From JBBDWZ01 sp050732575 (lineage in GTDB: Bacteria > Gemmatimonadota > Gemmatimonadetes > Longimicrobiales > RSA9), in contig JBOHRF010000100.1 of the NCBI GenBank assembly GCA_050732575.1, positions 1-15,640 of the forward strand: DNA of 15,640 bases, written 5' to 3'. This document shows positions 6,671 through 13,980 of the stretch, in pieces. The notes below the pieces were generated by a model. It was given only the letters and a program-made list of their open reading frames with translations. It did not search any database and was not told the origin of the DNA. The stretch's first letter is position 1; each line of letters starts with the position of its first letter. The position numbers were made by a program, and so were the translations under genes.

Positions 6671-8016
6671 GCAATGCCCCTTGCAGAATTGGCGGAACCC
6701 GCATGCGCGCCAGTTGCACGCAGCATTTTCCAAAGTAAGGCCAGGCCGGCGTACGCCGCGCGTTCGCGGATTTCGTTGCGATCACCGGGCAAAATGATGC
6801 GTCGGGTCTGCAGCTCATCGTGTAGCGCTGCGGCGAGCCATACCGTCCCCACTGGCTTGTCCTTCGAGCCACCGCCCGGACCGGCAATCCCGGTGACCGC
6901 TATGGCTGCGTCAGCATTCCCCAGGCGTTGCGCTCCCATTGCCATTTCGCGCGCGACATCCTCACTGACAGCACCGAAGGTCTCCAACGTGAGCGGCGAG
7001 ACGTTCAACTGGGACAGCTTGAGCGCATTCGAATATGCGATCACGCCACCCGTGAAATAGTCGGATGCACCCGGCGCATCGGAGAGCAGCTTACCCAGCA
7101 GGCCACCCGTACAGCTCTCGGCCACGGTGATGCGCCAACCGTGCTCGCGCATAGCCAGGCCGACCACGGCCGCCAGCTCATCGCCATCCTCGCCATAAAT
7201 ATGGGAGTGCAACTCGGCGCGGATGCGCTGTACGGCGCCTTCCAATGCCTGATCGGCTCGATCGGACGTCAGCTCGCCCCAACTGGTGAGACGCAGATCG
7301 GTGCCGGCAAATCCGGGCAGAGAAGCCAACGTCAGGGGCGCCAAATCGGGCAAGATGTGATCGACCTTTTCGGCCAACAATGACTCGGCAATGCCCGTGG
7401 TGCGCAGCACCCGATACCGAATGGGGTTGGCAGGCGCCATCGATTGCGTGTTGGCGCTTTCCTTCTGGATGCAGGTCAGGACCTGATCGACCATGAGCGC
7501 TTGCAGCTCATGGGGCACGCCGGGCAGAAGGATACACAGGCGATGCTCGCGGCGCAGCACAAGGCCAGGCGCAGTGCCGTTGGCATTGGGCAACACGACG
7601 GCACCACGTGGTACCTGCGCCTGGGTGATATTGCGCTCGGGCATGGGAATGCCACGCACACGGTAACGTTCGCGCAGCACGTCCAGCACATCCGATCGCA
7701 CTTCGAGCGGCGCTTCGAAGAGTGCGGCCAGGGCCGGCCGAGTCACATCATCCTGGGTAGGCCCCAGTCCGCCTGTGCAGATGACGATGGTGGCGCGCTC
7801 GAGCGCATTCTGTACAGCGGCCGCAATGGCTGGTTCGGCATCACCCACCGTTGTGCGGCGCACGACGCGAATGCCGATGCGGCCCAACATGCGGCTAATG
7901 AATGCGGCATTGGTATCCAGAGTGTGCCCCAGCAGCAATTCGTCGCCAATGGTCACGATCTCCGCAGTGGCGACCGGACTGCCGCCTTCCGTTGAGGGCG
8001 GCTCAACCTTGCCCAT
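6667..8016 (-). CDS. cinA: CinA family protein: nucleotide pyrophosphatase domain plus NMN deamidase domain
   Basis: This two-domain protein of 449 residues starts at ATG 8016, which shares one base with the pgsA stop (TGATG) and has AAGG about 9 nt upstream. A longer frame to 8157 would lie inside pgsA. The N-terminal MoCF-like domain (COG1058 type) has IGDELLLGHTLDTNA (from residue 23) and TGGLGPTQDDVTR (81-93). The C-terminal domain has AESCTGGLLG, where Ser301 corresponds to the nucleophile of PncC NMN deamidase, then SDYFTGGVIAYSN, GAVSEDVAREMA and AVTGIAGPGGGS. In studied CinA proteins the first half cleaves ADP-ribose or NAD-like pyrophosphates and the second converts NMN to NaMN, recycling NAD. 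Despite its name, the family is not specific to competence. Confidence 0.95.
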   Translation of the reverse strand: MGKVEPPSTEGGSPVATAEIVTIGDELLLGHTLDTNAAFISRMLGRIGIRVVRRTTVGDAEPAIAAAVQNALERATIVICTGGLGPTQDDVTRPALAALFEAPLEVRSDVLDVLRERYRVRGIPMPERNITQAQVPRGAVVLPNANGTAPGLVLRREHRLCILLPGVPHELQALMVDQVLTCIQKESANTQSMAPANPIRYRVLRTTGIAESLLAEKVDHILPDLAPLTLASLPGFAGTDLRLTSWGELTSDRADQALEGAVQRIRAELHSHIYGEDGDELAAVVGLAMREHGWRITVAESCTGGLLGKLLSDAPGASDYFTGGVIAYSNALKLSQLNVSPLTLETFGAVSEDVAREMAMGAQRLGNADAAIAVTGIAGPGGGSKDKPVGTVWLAAALHDELQTRRIILPGDRNEIRERAAYAGLALLWKMLRATGAHAGSANSARGIA

Positions 8017-8657
8017 CAAAAGCCGACCTTCAGCCTGCGCCATGAAATGAGGTAAACCACCATGGAATAGACCGTGAACACCACGGCCAGTACCAGCGAG
8101 GCGAGCAGGAACCAGCCATGCATGACCTGCCAATTTTCCCAAAAATCGCTCTGCCATTCGTTATCGGCGGCAGCGCTGAGCAGCGCGTACCACAGGATGC
8201 AAGCGCCCATGAAGATCGATTGGAAGACCGCCTTCTGTTTGCCCGCGCGGCCGGCCGGAATCACGACGCCGCGGTGGGCGGCCAGGGAGCGTAGCAGGGT
8301 AATCAACGCTTCGCGTCCCAGGATGACGAGCAGCACCCAGAGCGGCAACGAGCCGAGCAGCGGCAATTCGCTCTCGGACGCGGGCGAATGGGAGATCAAA
8401 TACACCGGCAATAACGAGCAGACCAGGAGGAGCTTGTCCGCCAGCGGGTCGATCAGCTTGCCAAAATCGGAAACCCACCCGTGTTTACGAGCCAGGTATC
8501 CGTCCCACAGGTCCGAGATGGCGGCGATCAGGAACAGGACCCAGGCCAGGAATCGAGCCGTAAACGTGGGCACGAAAAGCAGGGTGAACACGAGCGGCGC
8601 CAGCACGATACGACCGACCGTGATCAAGTTGGGAATGGTGCTGCGCTCGAGCACCAT
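8016..8657 (-). CDS. pgsA: CDP-diacylglycerol-glycerol-3-phosphate 3-phosphatidyltransferase
   Basis: This 213-residue integral membrane enzyme should make phosphatidylglycerol phosphate from CDP-diacylglycerol and glycerol 3-phosphate, the committed step to PG and cardiolipin. It carries the complete CDP-alcohol phosphotransferase motif: Asp52-Gly53, Ala56-Arg57, Gly66, Asp70 and Asp74, with spacing DGx2ARx8Gx3Dx3D. Four or more hydrophobic helices are visible: about residues 10-30, 34-48, 74-88, 100-116, and two near the C-terminus. The N-terminus (TIPNLITVGRIVLAP) is typical of PgsA. It starts 3 nt after the mglA stop and runs into cinA with a 1-nt stop/start overlap, so the three genes are almost surely cotranscribed. 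A different acceptor alcohol cannot be excluded, but PgsA fits best. Confidence 0.94.
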   Translation of the reverse strand: MVLERSTIPNLITVGRIVLAPLVFTLLFVPTFTARFLAWVLFLIAAISDLWDGYLARKHGWVSDFGKLIDPLADKLLLVCSLLPVYLISHSPASESELPLLGSLPLWVLLVILGREALITLLRSLAAHRGVVIPAGRAGKQKAVFQSIFMGACILWYALLSAAADNEWQSDFWENWQVMHGWFLLASLVLAVVFTVYSMVVYLISWRRLKVGF

Positions 8658-8660
8658 GGG

Positions 8661-9239
8661 TCAGCTCAGCGTCTTGAGCACCAGCTTGCTGACCGCACGC
8701 AGTGTATCGAACACGCCGTCACCGGACACGGCCACCGCCTCAAACTCCGGCAGGCTGTCCGGATTCAAGTTGCTCCGCATCTCTTCGAGAGAGACGGCCG
8801 TGGGCAAATCGCGTTTGTTCCACTGCAGCACGATAGGAATCTGGGCAGGGTCATACCCGTAATCGGAGAGATTCTCGTAAAGGTTTTGCATAGCGGCAAT
8901 ATTCGCATCCATACGCTCCGCCTGCGAATCGGCCACGAATACGATGCCGTCAACACCCTTCAGGATGAGCCGGCGGCTGGCGTTGTAGTATACCTGGCCG
9001 GGCACGGTATACAGGTGAAAGCGCGTCTTGAACCCCCGGATGCTGCCCAGATCCACGGGCAGGAAATCGAAGAATAGGGTGCGCTCCTGCTCGGTTGCCA
9101 GAGAGATCAGCTTGCCGCGCGTGTCCGGACTCACTTTGCCGTACACGTACTCGAGGTTGGTGGTCTTACCGCCCAACCCGGGTCCATAATAGACGAGTTT
9201 ACAATTGATCTCGCGGCTTGCGTAGTTGATCATCGACAT
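8661..9239 (-). CDS. mglA: MglA-like small Ras-type GTPase
   Basis: This 192-residue protein matches MglA, the GTP-driven switch that sets the leading pole in Myxococcus and Thermus. The P-loop reads YYGPGLGGKTTNLEYVY (from residue 17). The FFDFLPVDLG segment (57-66) belongs to the switch region. The G3 motif is TVPGQVYYNASRR (78-90), with the MglA-typical T-x-P-G-Q in place of DxxG. The G4 motif is NKRD (141-144). MglA lacks the classic intrinsic catalytic arrangement and depends on its GAP, MglB, which is encoded 11 nt upstream. A GGGAG ribosome site precedes the ATG at 9239. In a non-gliding bacterium the pair may organise cell polarity or type IV pili, but no motility gene is visible in the window. 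Confidence 0.95.
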   Translation of the reverse strand: MSMINYASREINCKLVYYGPGLGGKTTNLEYVYGKVSPDTRGKLISLATEQERTLFFDFLPVDLGSIRGFKTRFHLYTVPGQVYYNASRRLILKGVDGIVFVADSQAERMDANIAAMQNLYENLSDYGYDPAQIPIVLQWNKRDLPTAVSLEEMRSNLNPDSLPEFEAVAVSGDGVFDTLRAVSKLVLKTLS

Positions 9240-9250
9240 CGGCCAGCTCC

Positions 9251-9748
9251 CTAATCGGTAAACAGGCGGTCGATTTCATCCTCCGCCTCCGCCGCCCATT
9301 CAGCCTGCAATTCGCGCAGTGGCTTGGCCGGCCCACGTGCCGCCAGATCGGCGAACAACCGGGTGAACCGAGGCACCAAGGCTTTGCTCTTCACGCGCAC
9401 CATTCCGAGAGTCGTGCGGCCGTCGAACAGCGCGGCAAGAATGGCCCACCCGCCGACATCGGCCAGGAACATCGAACGACCTTCACCCTGATGGTAGAGG
9501 GAAGAAAACTCCGTTTCGCCGAGCAACGTGGCAAGTTGATCGCTGGCCGCAAAATCACCGGCGACCAGCGACGCGAACGTGATTCGATCCAGGTTGGCGG
9601 TATCGCCCACGGAGGATAGCAGGCGTCCGGAGCGGTCGACCAGCACGGCACAGCTGGCCTGCGTCTCACCCAGGAAGCTAGTCAGGAGCTGTTCCAACTG
9701 CTGAATGTCGTCAGAGCCAAAAAAACTAATGCCGTCGCGCAGGTTCAT
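9251..9748 (-). CDS. mglB: Roadblock/LC7 domain protein, MglB-like GTPase-activating partner
   Basis: The product has 165 residues from ATG 9748. This start overlaps the stop of the upstream membrane-protein gene (ATGA), so the longer frame to 9844 is rejected. The centre is a Roadblock/LC7 fold: QQLEQLLTSFLGETQASCAVLVDRSGRLLSSVG, split in family terms into helix 1 and strands 1-2, then DFAASDQLATLLGE, FSSLYHQGEGRSMFLADVG and WAILAALFDGRTTLGMVRV. The C-terminus is a charged helix ending AEAEDEIDRLFTD. Position directly before mglA identifies it as MglB, the dimeric GAP of MglA. The tail after the Roadblock domain resembles the C-terminal helix that helps MglB of Myxococcus act on MglA, though I infer this from position and charge only. 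Confidence 0.88.
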   Translation of the reverse strand: MNLRDGISFFGSDDIQQLEQLLTSFLGETQASCAVLVDRSGRLLSSVGDTANLDRITFASLVAGDFAASDQLATLLGETEFSSLYHQGEGRSMFLADVGGWAILAALFDGRTTLGMVRVKSKALVPRFTRLFADLAARGPAKPLRELQAEWAAEAEDEIDRLFTD

Positions 9749-10059
9749 CCGGCGATTTCCCCGCGCGCACCAGCTTGCAGCTCCGTCTCCATGCGATCCA
9801 GGATGCCCGCCGCGCGATTGCGCAGGAGCTGATGCGGTTCCCAACCCACAAAATCGCGCAGCAACTGCACCAGCTCTACGCTGGCTTTCAGGCCGGCCAG
9901 GTAACCGAGCGCGGCAAAACGGCGCAGCGCGTGCTTGCTGAAAAGGTTGCGCCGGTGTCGTGACATCTGGTCGCGCACGACGAACGCGCCAATCGCCGCG
10001 GCTACGCCGGCCACGAGCAAAATGGCACCAATCGTTTTCCAGGTCCGGTTCCGGGTCAT
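9745..10059 (-). CDS. small membrane-anchored hypothetical protein in mglBA operon
   Basis: The product has 104 residues from ATG 10059; a GTG at 10065 would add two. After a short basic N-terminus there is one transmembrane segment (about residues 11-29, IGAILLVAGVAAAIGAFVV). It is followed by a strongly basic stretch (RDQMSRHRRNLFSKHALRRF) and then a soluble helical part with KASVELVQLLRDFVGWEPHQLLRNRAAGILDRMETEL. By charge, the C-terminal part should lie in the cytoplasm. I recognise no family. It is 14 nt after recR and overlaps mglB by ATGA, so it is translationally coupled to the GAP. This suggests, without proving, that it anchors or regulates the polarity switch at the membrane. Confidence 0.72.
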   Translation of the reverse strand: MTRNRTWKTIGAILLVAGVAAAIGAFVVRDQMSRHRRNLFSKHALRRFAALGYLAGLKASVELVQLLRDFVGWEPHQLLRNRAAGILDRMETELQAGARGEIAG

Positions 10060-10073
10060 AGGCACGCTGGAGT

Positions 10074-10673
10074 CTACAATTCGCGGCGGCCGGCCAGGGC
10101 CTGCGCGAGGGTTACACCATCGAGATACTCGAGATCACCGCCCATGGGAATACCACGGGCCAAACGAGTCACCTGCACTCCGAGCGGCAGCAATTGTTTC
10201 TGGAGGAACGTTGCCGTTGCCTCACCTTCAACGCTCGGATTGGTAGCGATGATGACTTCGAGCACGCGCTCGCGCGCACCATTGCTCTGAATACGGCGTA
10301 CCAGCGCGGCGATGTTCAGCTCGTCCGGGCCAATACCCTCCAAGGGTGAGAGCCGACCGCCCAGAACGTGATACAATCCTCGGTATTCACCCGTGCGCTC
10401 AATGGCACCTACGTCCGACGCCTCTTCGACGACACAGATTTGAGCAGCGTCGCGCCGTGGATTTGCGCAGTACGAACAAGGATCGTCCTCCGTGAGATTG
10501 CCGCAGCACGAGCAGGCATGTACGCGTGCGGCCACGCCATCGAGTGCGCGGGCCAAGCGCTGAATCTCCTCCGGGGGGCGTTTCAGTAGATGGTAGGTCA
10601 AGCGAAGCGCGGTCTTGCGCCCAATTCCGGGCAGCCGCGCAAATTCGCCGATCAAATCGTCGATGATGCTCAA
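10074..10673 (-). CDS. recR: recombination mediator RecR
   Basis: This 199-residue protein belongs to the RecFOR pathway, which loads RecA on gapped DNA. It has the N-terminal helix-hairpin-helix motif FARLPGIGRKTALRLTYHLL (residues 11-30). The zinc site has Cys54/Cys57 and Cys66/Cys69 (HACSCCGNL, DPCSYCAN). The Toprim domain starts at ICVVEEASDVGAIERTGEYRGLYHVLGG, read here across its two strands, and has PLEGIGPDELNI. The C-terminal Walker-B-like segment includes ARGIPMGGDLEYLDG. Initiation at TTG 10673 is the only start giving a normal N-terminus, and no clear ribosome site is present. ybaB lies 118 nt upstream, in the usual order ybaB-recR. Confidence 0.96.
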   Translation of the reverse strand: MSIIDDLIGEFARLPGIGRKTALRLTYHLLKRPPEEIQRLARALDGVAARVHACSCCGNLTEDDPCSYCANPRRDAAQICVVEEASDVGAIERTGEYRGLYHVLGGRLSPLEGIGPDELNIAALVRRIQSNGARERVLEVIIATNPSVEGEATATFLQKQLLPLGVQVTRLARGIPMGGDLEYLDGVTLAQALAGRREL

Positions 10674-10791
10674 GCTTGGTTGTGTTTGACCGGGCCTGAG
10701 TTGAACCGCTGGTAAGTAAGATTCGGATCAGGCGCGGGCAAGGCTCTGACTTTCACCGGGCAGTTCAGCGCCATCCCGTCTTTCCTGATGG

Positions 10792-11106
10792 CTAGAGATT
10801 GAACGGGAGGGGCGGCAGGCCGCCGGCCAGTTTCTTCATCTCCTCCTCGTAAAGACTTTGTGCGCGCTGCTGGGCCTCGTTGAGTGCAGCCAGTACGAGG
10901 TCCTCTAGCATCTCGACATCCTCAGGATCAACCACTGTCCGGTCGATCTTGAGCTCTCGAATCTTACCGCGACCGTCCACAGTGACGGTGACCATGCCGC
11001 CACCGCTGGAGCAGGTAACGCTGCGGTTTCCCAACTCGGTTTGGAGCTGGGTCAAACGGGCCTGGACTTGCTGCCCTAGCTGAAAAAGCTGCTGGAAGTT
11101 GCTCAT
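10792..11106 (-). CDS. ybaB: nucleoid-associated protein YbaB/EbfC family
   Basis: The product has 104 residues from ATG 11106, with the typical N-terminus MSNFQQLFQLGQQVQARLTQ. The longer frame to 11244 adds 46 residues without family character. The conserved strand GNRSVTCSSGGGMVTVTVDGRGKIRELKID, read across two strands, and the helix EDLVLAALNEAQQRAQSLYEEEMKKLAGGLPPLP define the YbaB_DNA_bd family. These are small dimers that bind DNA and shape the nucleoid. In many genomes the gene sits between dnaX and recR. Here it still precedes recR, but yraN and a divergent gene separate it from dnaX. A possible promoter lies just upstream (11139-11166). Confidence 0.93.
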   Translation of the reverse strand: MSNFQQLFQLGQQVQARLTQLQTELGNRSVTCSSGGGMVTVTVDGRGKIRELKIDRTVVDPEDVEMLEDLVLAALNEAQQRAQSLYEEEMKKLAGGLPPLPFNL

Positions 11107-11138
11107 GAACCGTTGCGTGCAGGTCCTTATGACCGTAC

Positions 11139-11166
11139 AACATAGACGCCCACCGCGAGGCCGCAA
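11139..11166 (-). promoter_or_regulatory. possible promoter for ybaB-recR operon
   Basis: On the - strand a TTGCGG hexamer (11161-11166) is followed after 16 nt by TATGTT (11139-11144). This is a fair match to a sigma-70-type -35/-10 pair and would start transcription about 25 nt before the ybaB ATG. It is suggestive only; GC-rich phyla often diverge from this consensus. Confidence 0.25.
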
Positions 11167-11199
11167 GGATTCGGCCGGCCTTGGCCACTCATTGTTGTG

Positions 11200-11240
11200 A
11201 CAAGGGGTTACGCGCGCGGGCGACCCTGGCATCCCCTTGT
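11200..11240. repeat. 8-bp inverted repeat in yraN-ybaB gap
   Basis: The arms ACAAGGGG (11200-11207) and CCCCTTGT (11233-11240) are perfect complements separated by 25 nt of GC-rich DNA. It lies between the yraN stop and the possible ybaB promoter. It could be an operator with spaced half-sites or a weak hairpin after yraN. No T-run follows on either strand. Chance is possible for arms this short. Confidence 0.3.
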
Positions 11241-11304
11241 ACACTCTGGCCGCGCGGGGTTCCTGTATTCCACGGTTGGCGGTTAGGTGGCCTCGGGCTC
11301 CGAA

Positions 11305-11664
11305 CTATAGGGTCCACGCGTTCGGAATGTGTTCCACCGACGGCCGGCCACCCTGCCACTGGATTGCCACCGCATCGAATCGGTAGTTGAGCCCGGCGCG
11401 GCCATGGGCGGCAATCCAGGCGCGCGCTACATAGCTGACCTCCCGTCGTTTGGCCCAGGTTATGGCCTCGAGCGGATGGCCAAAGCCAACCCCCGCGCGA
11501 GCCTTCACTTCCACAAACGCCACCAGGTCATGGCGGCTCACAATGAGGTCAACTTCCTTGTGGCCCACGCGATAGTTGCGTTCCAGGATGTCGTACCCGC
11601 GCTCTACCAGGTAACGCGCGGCGATCGTTTCCGATGTTCGGCCGAGCTCATGAGCCTCCGTCAT
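11305..11664 (-). CDS. yraN: UPF0102 protein, YraN-type endonuclease-like
   Basis: This 119-residue member of the YraN/UPF0102 family has a restriction-endonuclease-like fold. Seen in the sequence: LGRTSETIAARYLVERGYDILERNYR (helix and strand at residues 7-32, two conserved blocks), then the catalytic-type core HKEVDLIVSRHDLVAFVEVKAR with the Glu/Asp and the E-x-K motif, and later INYRFDAVAI-like LNYRFDAVAIQW. The ATG at 11664 has GGAG 4 nt upstream. Members are widespread and suspected to be Holliday-junction or repair nucleases, but no member's role is settled as far as I know. It is divergent from the CoA-binding gene and lies 198 nt before ybaB on the same strand. Confidence 0.9.
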   Translation of the reverse strand: MTEAHELGRTSETIAARYLVERGYDILERNYRVGHKEVDLIVSRHDLVAFVEVKARAGVGFGHPLEAITWAKRREVSYVARAWIAAHGRAGLNYRFDAVAIQWQGGRPSVEHIPNAWTL

Positions 11665-11777
11665 GCTCCAGCATGGCGTCTGGAACCGGGCGCCAAAATA
11701 GGAAGATCGGCCGAAATGGTCAGGTTGGCGAAGCGGTTGCCCCAGCGTCCCTCGACAGTTCCCTTTCCGGGCAGGAC

Positions 11778-12215
11778 ATGGGAAAAAACCAGCTTCTGAT
11801 TGAAGACGCGGATGGTATCCGCCAGGCGCTCAAGGACAGTCAGCGTCTGGCGATTCTCGGGATCAAGCCCGAGAGCCACGCGGCACAGCCGGCCTTTTAC
11901 GTGCCAGAGGCTCTTCAGCGCATGGGCTGGGAGATTGTCCCCGTGCCCGTTTACTTCCCGAATGCGCGGGAGATTCTCGGACAACCCGTGTACCGCAGCC
12001 TGACCGAGATTCCAGGCGCATTGGATATGGTGGTGGTGTTCCGCAGGCCAACCGACATTCCGCCCCATGTGCCCGACATCATCGCCAAAAACCCAACCTA
12101 CGTCTGGTTTCAGCTCGGCATCCGCAATGAGGCAGCCGCCACCGCCCTGACCGCGGCAGGAATCCGCGTTGTCCAGGACCGGTGCACGATGGTGGAAGCG
12201 CGCTACGTTCGTTGA
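11778..12215 (+). CDS. CoA-binding domain protein (YccU type)
   Basis: This 145-residue single-domain Rossmann-fold protein belongs to the CoA_binding_2/YccU group. It has RLAILGIKPESHAAQPAFYVPEAL, covering the first strand and the ligand loop (shown as LGIKPE and SHAAQPAFYV), then GWEIVPVPVYFPNAREILGQPVYRSL, MVVVFRRPTDIP, YVWFQLGIRNEAAATAL and the C-terminal VVQDRCTMVEARYV. The VQDRC motif is the family signature. The fold is that of the succinyl-CoA synthetase alpha N-terminal domain, but the cellular role is unknown. The start at 11778 lies at the beginning of the fold and is preceded by GGGCAGG. The frame opens upstream to 11634, but that part overlaps yraN. It converges on dnaX, with a 40-nt gap and no clear terminator. 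Confidence 0.86.
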   Translation: MGKNQLLIEDADGIRQALKDSQRLAILGIKPESHAAQPAFYVPEALQRMGWEIVPVPVYFPNAREILGQPVYRSLTEIPGALDMVVVFRRPTDIPPHVPDIIAKNPTYVWFQLGIRNEAAATALTAAGIRVVQDRCTMVEARYVR

Positions 12216-12255
12216 TACTCAGTACCGGGCGAGTGGAAAAAAGCAGCGGAACCGG

Positions 12256-13950
12256 TCAATCCATCAACTCGAGGTTCCACTCATCGACGGCGCGCTTGAG
12301 GGTAGGATCCTGCGCGGCGAGGCGGTTGAGCTGCTCGGATTTCAGGCGCTCGACGGTCAGTCGTTGCGCTGGTTCTGCAGCGGTACTGTGCGCCCCACCC
12401 GGAGCGTGGGCATCGAGCTGAATGGTTCTGCCAAGCTGCTGGGACAGCGCAGCCTCGAGCGCATGACGTGTGGCCGGCTCAGTGCGCAGCCGCTCGAGCC
12501 CGGGCCCGGCCGGCAGTTCGATGAGCACGTGTCCGGGTTCAGGCTCGGTGATCGAAGCGGCGCGCAGAAACACGGCAAGCCCGTTCGGAACGTCAGGAGA
12601 GCGCGCCTGCAACAAGGCCTGCATGGCCTGGTGAGCAGCGCCGTTGGCTGTTCGTTCGCTCCTGGGTTGGGTTGTGTTGGCTGCATCGGCAGCGCGGCTG
12701 GTTGATCCAGGTTCGGCCGATCGGCTCGGGCTGACGGGTTCAACGGATTGGCTGGACTGGAGTGCCCGCGATCCCGTTTCGGGCGCGGGCGCCAGCGTGC
12801 CTGAGGCAGCACGCATCAATTCCTCCAGCTCGAGACTTCGCTCCAGGTGCACAAAACGCAACAGGACGGCTTCCAGCAAGAGCCGGGGGCTGGTCGCTTT
12901 GCGCAAGCGGCCTTCGGTATCGAGTTCCGCCACCTGCGCCAACATGCGAATCAGGTCGCCCACGGCGAACGACGCAGCCAGCGATTGGTAGCGAGATTGC
13001 AAGTCCGCGCGCACGTCTGCGCTGTTTGCATTTTCGAGCTTGACCAGCATGAGCGCACGGATGCCATCGGCCAGGCCGCGATAGAACTCGCTCAGATCGT
13101 ACCCTTCATCGAGCACGCGCTGCACGAAGCGGAAGACATCGGCATGCCGGCGCTGGGCAATGATCTCGAACAAATCCAGGTACATCTCCTCGCCGGCCAG
13201 GCCGAGGACTCGACCCACGTCCTCACCCAGAAGCCGGCCGCCCGTGAGCGACAATACTTGATCGAGCAGCGAGAGGGCATCACGGAGGCCCCCGTCGGCT
13301 CGCCGGGCGATGCGTAGCAGCGCTTCGGGGTCGGCGGAGACGCGCTCTTCGGCCAGCACTTGCTGCAGCCGGTCTACGATTTCGCGCACGCTGATTCGGC
13401 GAAAATCAAAACGCTGCACGCGCGACATGATGGGCGATGCGGATTGCTGGATTTTTTGGGGTTCCGTGGTAGCGAACACGAAAATGACGCGCGGCGGCGG
13501 CTCTTCCAGAATCTTGAGCAAGGCGTTCCATGCCTCACGCGTCAGCATGTGCGCCTCATCAACAATGTAAACCTTGTAACGCTTGTCGTCCGTGGGCGCG
13601 TACATGGCACGCTCGCGCAAATCACGGGCATCGTCTACGCCACGATTCGAGGCCGCATCGATTTCGATCACATCGAGCGAAGTGCGGCCGGCCCAGATCC
13701 GCTCACACGACTCGCACGTGCCGCACGGCTCCCCCTGCGCGGACCGGTTCGGGCAATTCAACGCCATGGCCAGGATACGGGCGGCAGTGGTCTTGCCCAC
13801 ACCGCGCGGACCGGCGAACAGGTAAGCGTGCGCAACGCGCTGATTGGCCACCGCCGACTTGAGCGTTTCGGAGACGTGCTCCTGCGTGGCCAACTCGGCG
13901 AATCTGCGCGGACGATAGAGACGGGCCAGTGCTGTACGCGTGGACTGCAT
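12256..13950 (-). CDS. dnaX: DNA polymerase III subunit gamma/tau
   Basis: This 564-residue clamp-loader ATPase loads the sliding clamp. The start at ATG 13950 gives the usual ALARLYRPRRFAELATQEHV beginning; the frame from 13995 adds 15 unrelated residues. Walker A is GPRGVGKTT (47-55). Zinc ligands are Cys66, 76, 79 and 82 (CGTCESC). Walker B is VYIVDEAH (127-134), then NALLKILEEPP, sensor-1 FATTEP (159-164), and the arginine-finger region MSRVQRFDFRRI. Domain III and a variable Pro/Ser/Ala-rich tail (about 390-440) follow, then a further folded tau-like segment at the C-terminus. I found no A-rich slippery site followed by a stop that would give a separate gamma form. Two local oddities are a loop of about three extra residues before the arginine finger and SRV in place of SRC. 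The SRP RNA gene lies 107 nt upstream. Confidence 0.96.
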   Translation of the reverse strand: MQSTRTALARLYRPRRFAELATQEHVSETLKSAVANQRVAHAYLFAGPRGVGKTTAARILAMALNCPNRSAQGEPCGTCESCERIWAGRTSLDVIEIDAASNRGVDDARDLRERAMYAPTDDKRYKVYIVDEAHMLTREAWNALLKILEEPPPRVIFVFATTEPQKIQQSASPIMSRVQRFDFRRISVREIVDRLQQVLAEERVSADPEALLRIARRADGGLRDALSLLDQVLSLTGGRLLGEDVGRVLGLAGEEMYLDLFEIIAQRRHADVFRFVQRVLDEGYDLSEFYRGLADGIRALMLVKLENANSADVRADLQSRYQSLAASFAVGDLIRMLAQVAELDTEGRLRKATSPRLLLEAVLLRFVHLERSLELEELMRAASGTLAPAPETGSRALQSSQSVEPVSPSRSAEPGSTSRAADAANTTQPRSERTANGAAHQAMQALLQARSPDVPNGLAVFLRAASITEPEPGHVLIELPAGPGLERLRTEPATRHALEAALSQQLGRTIQLDAHAPGGAHSTAAEPAQRLTVERLKSEQLNRLAAQDPTLKRAVDEWNLELMD

Positions 13951-13980
13951 TGAGAACCAATTGAAGGTAACGACGGAAAG

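Noticed and set aside
10674..10791. Terminator or separate promoter between ybaB and recR
   Set aside because: Only a 5-bp CCATC/GATGG stem and a poor TTGCCC...TTACTT pair are present, too weak to report as features.
11107..11304. tRNA or other structured RNA in the yraN-ybaB gap
   Set aside because: No T-loop motif, acceptor stem or cloverleaf could be assembled; only a short spaced inverted repeat is present.
12216..12255. Bidirectional terminator between the CoA-binding gene and dnaX
   Set aside because: The 40-nt convergent gap has a short A-run but no stem of useful length.
13445..13460. A-run in dnaX (- strand CCCCAAAAAATCC) as a programmed frameshift site for a gamma form
   Set aside because: The frame does not fit X-XXY-YYZ slippage, and it falls within the ATPase domain next to sensor 1, so a shift would destroy the protein.
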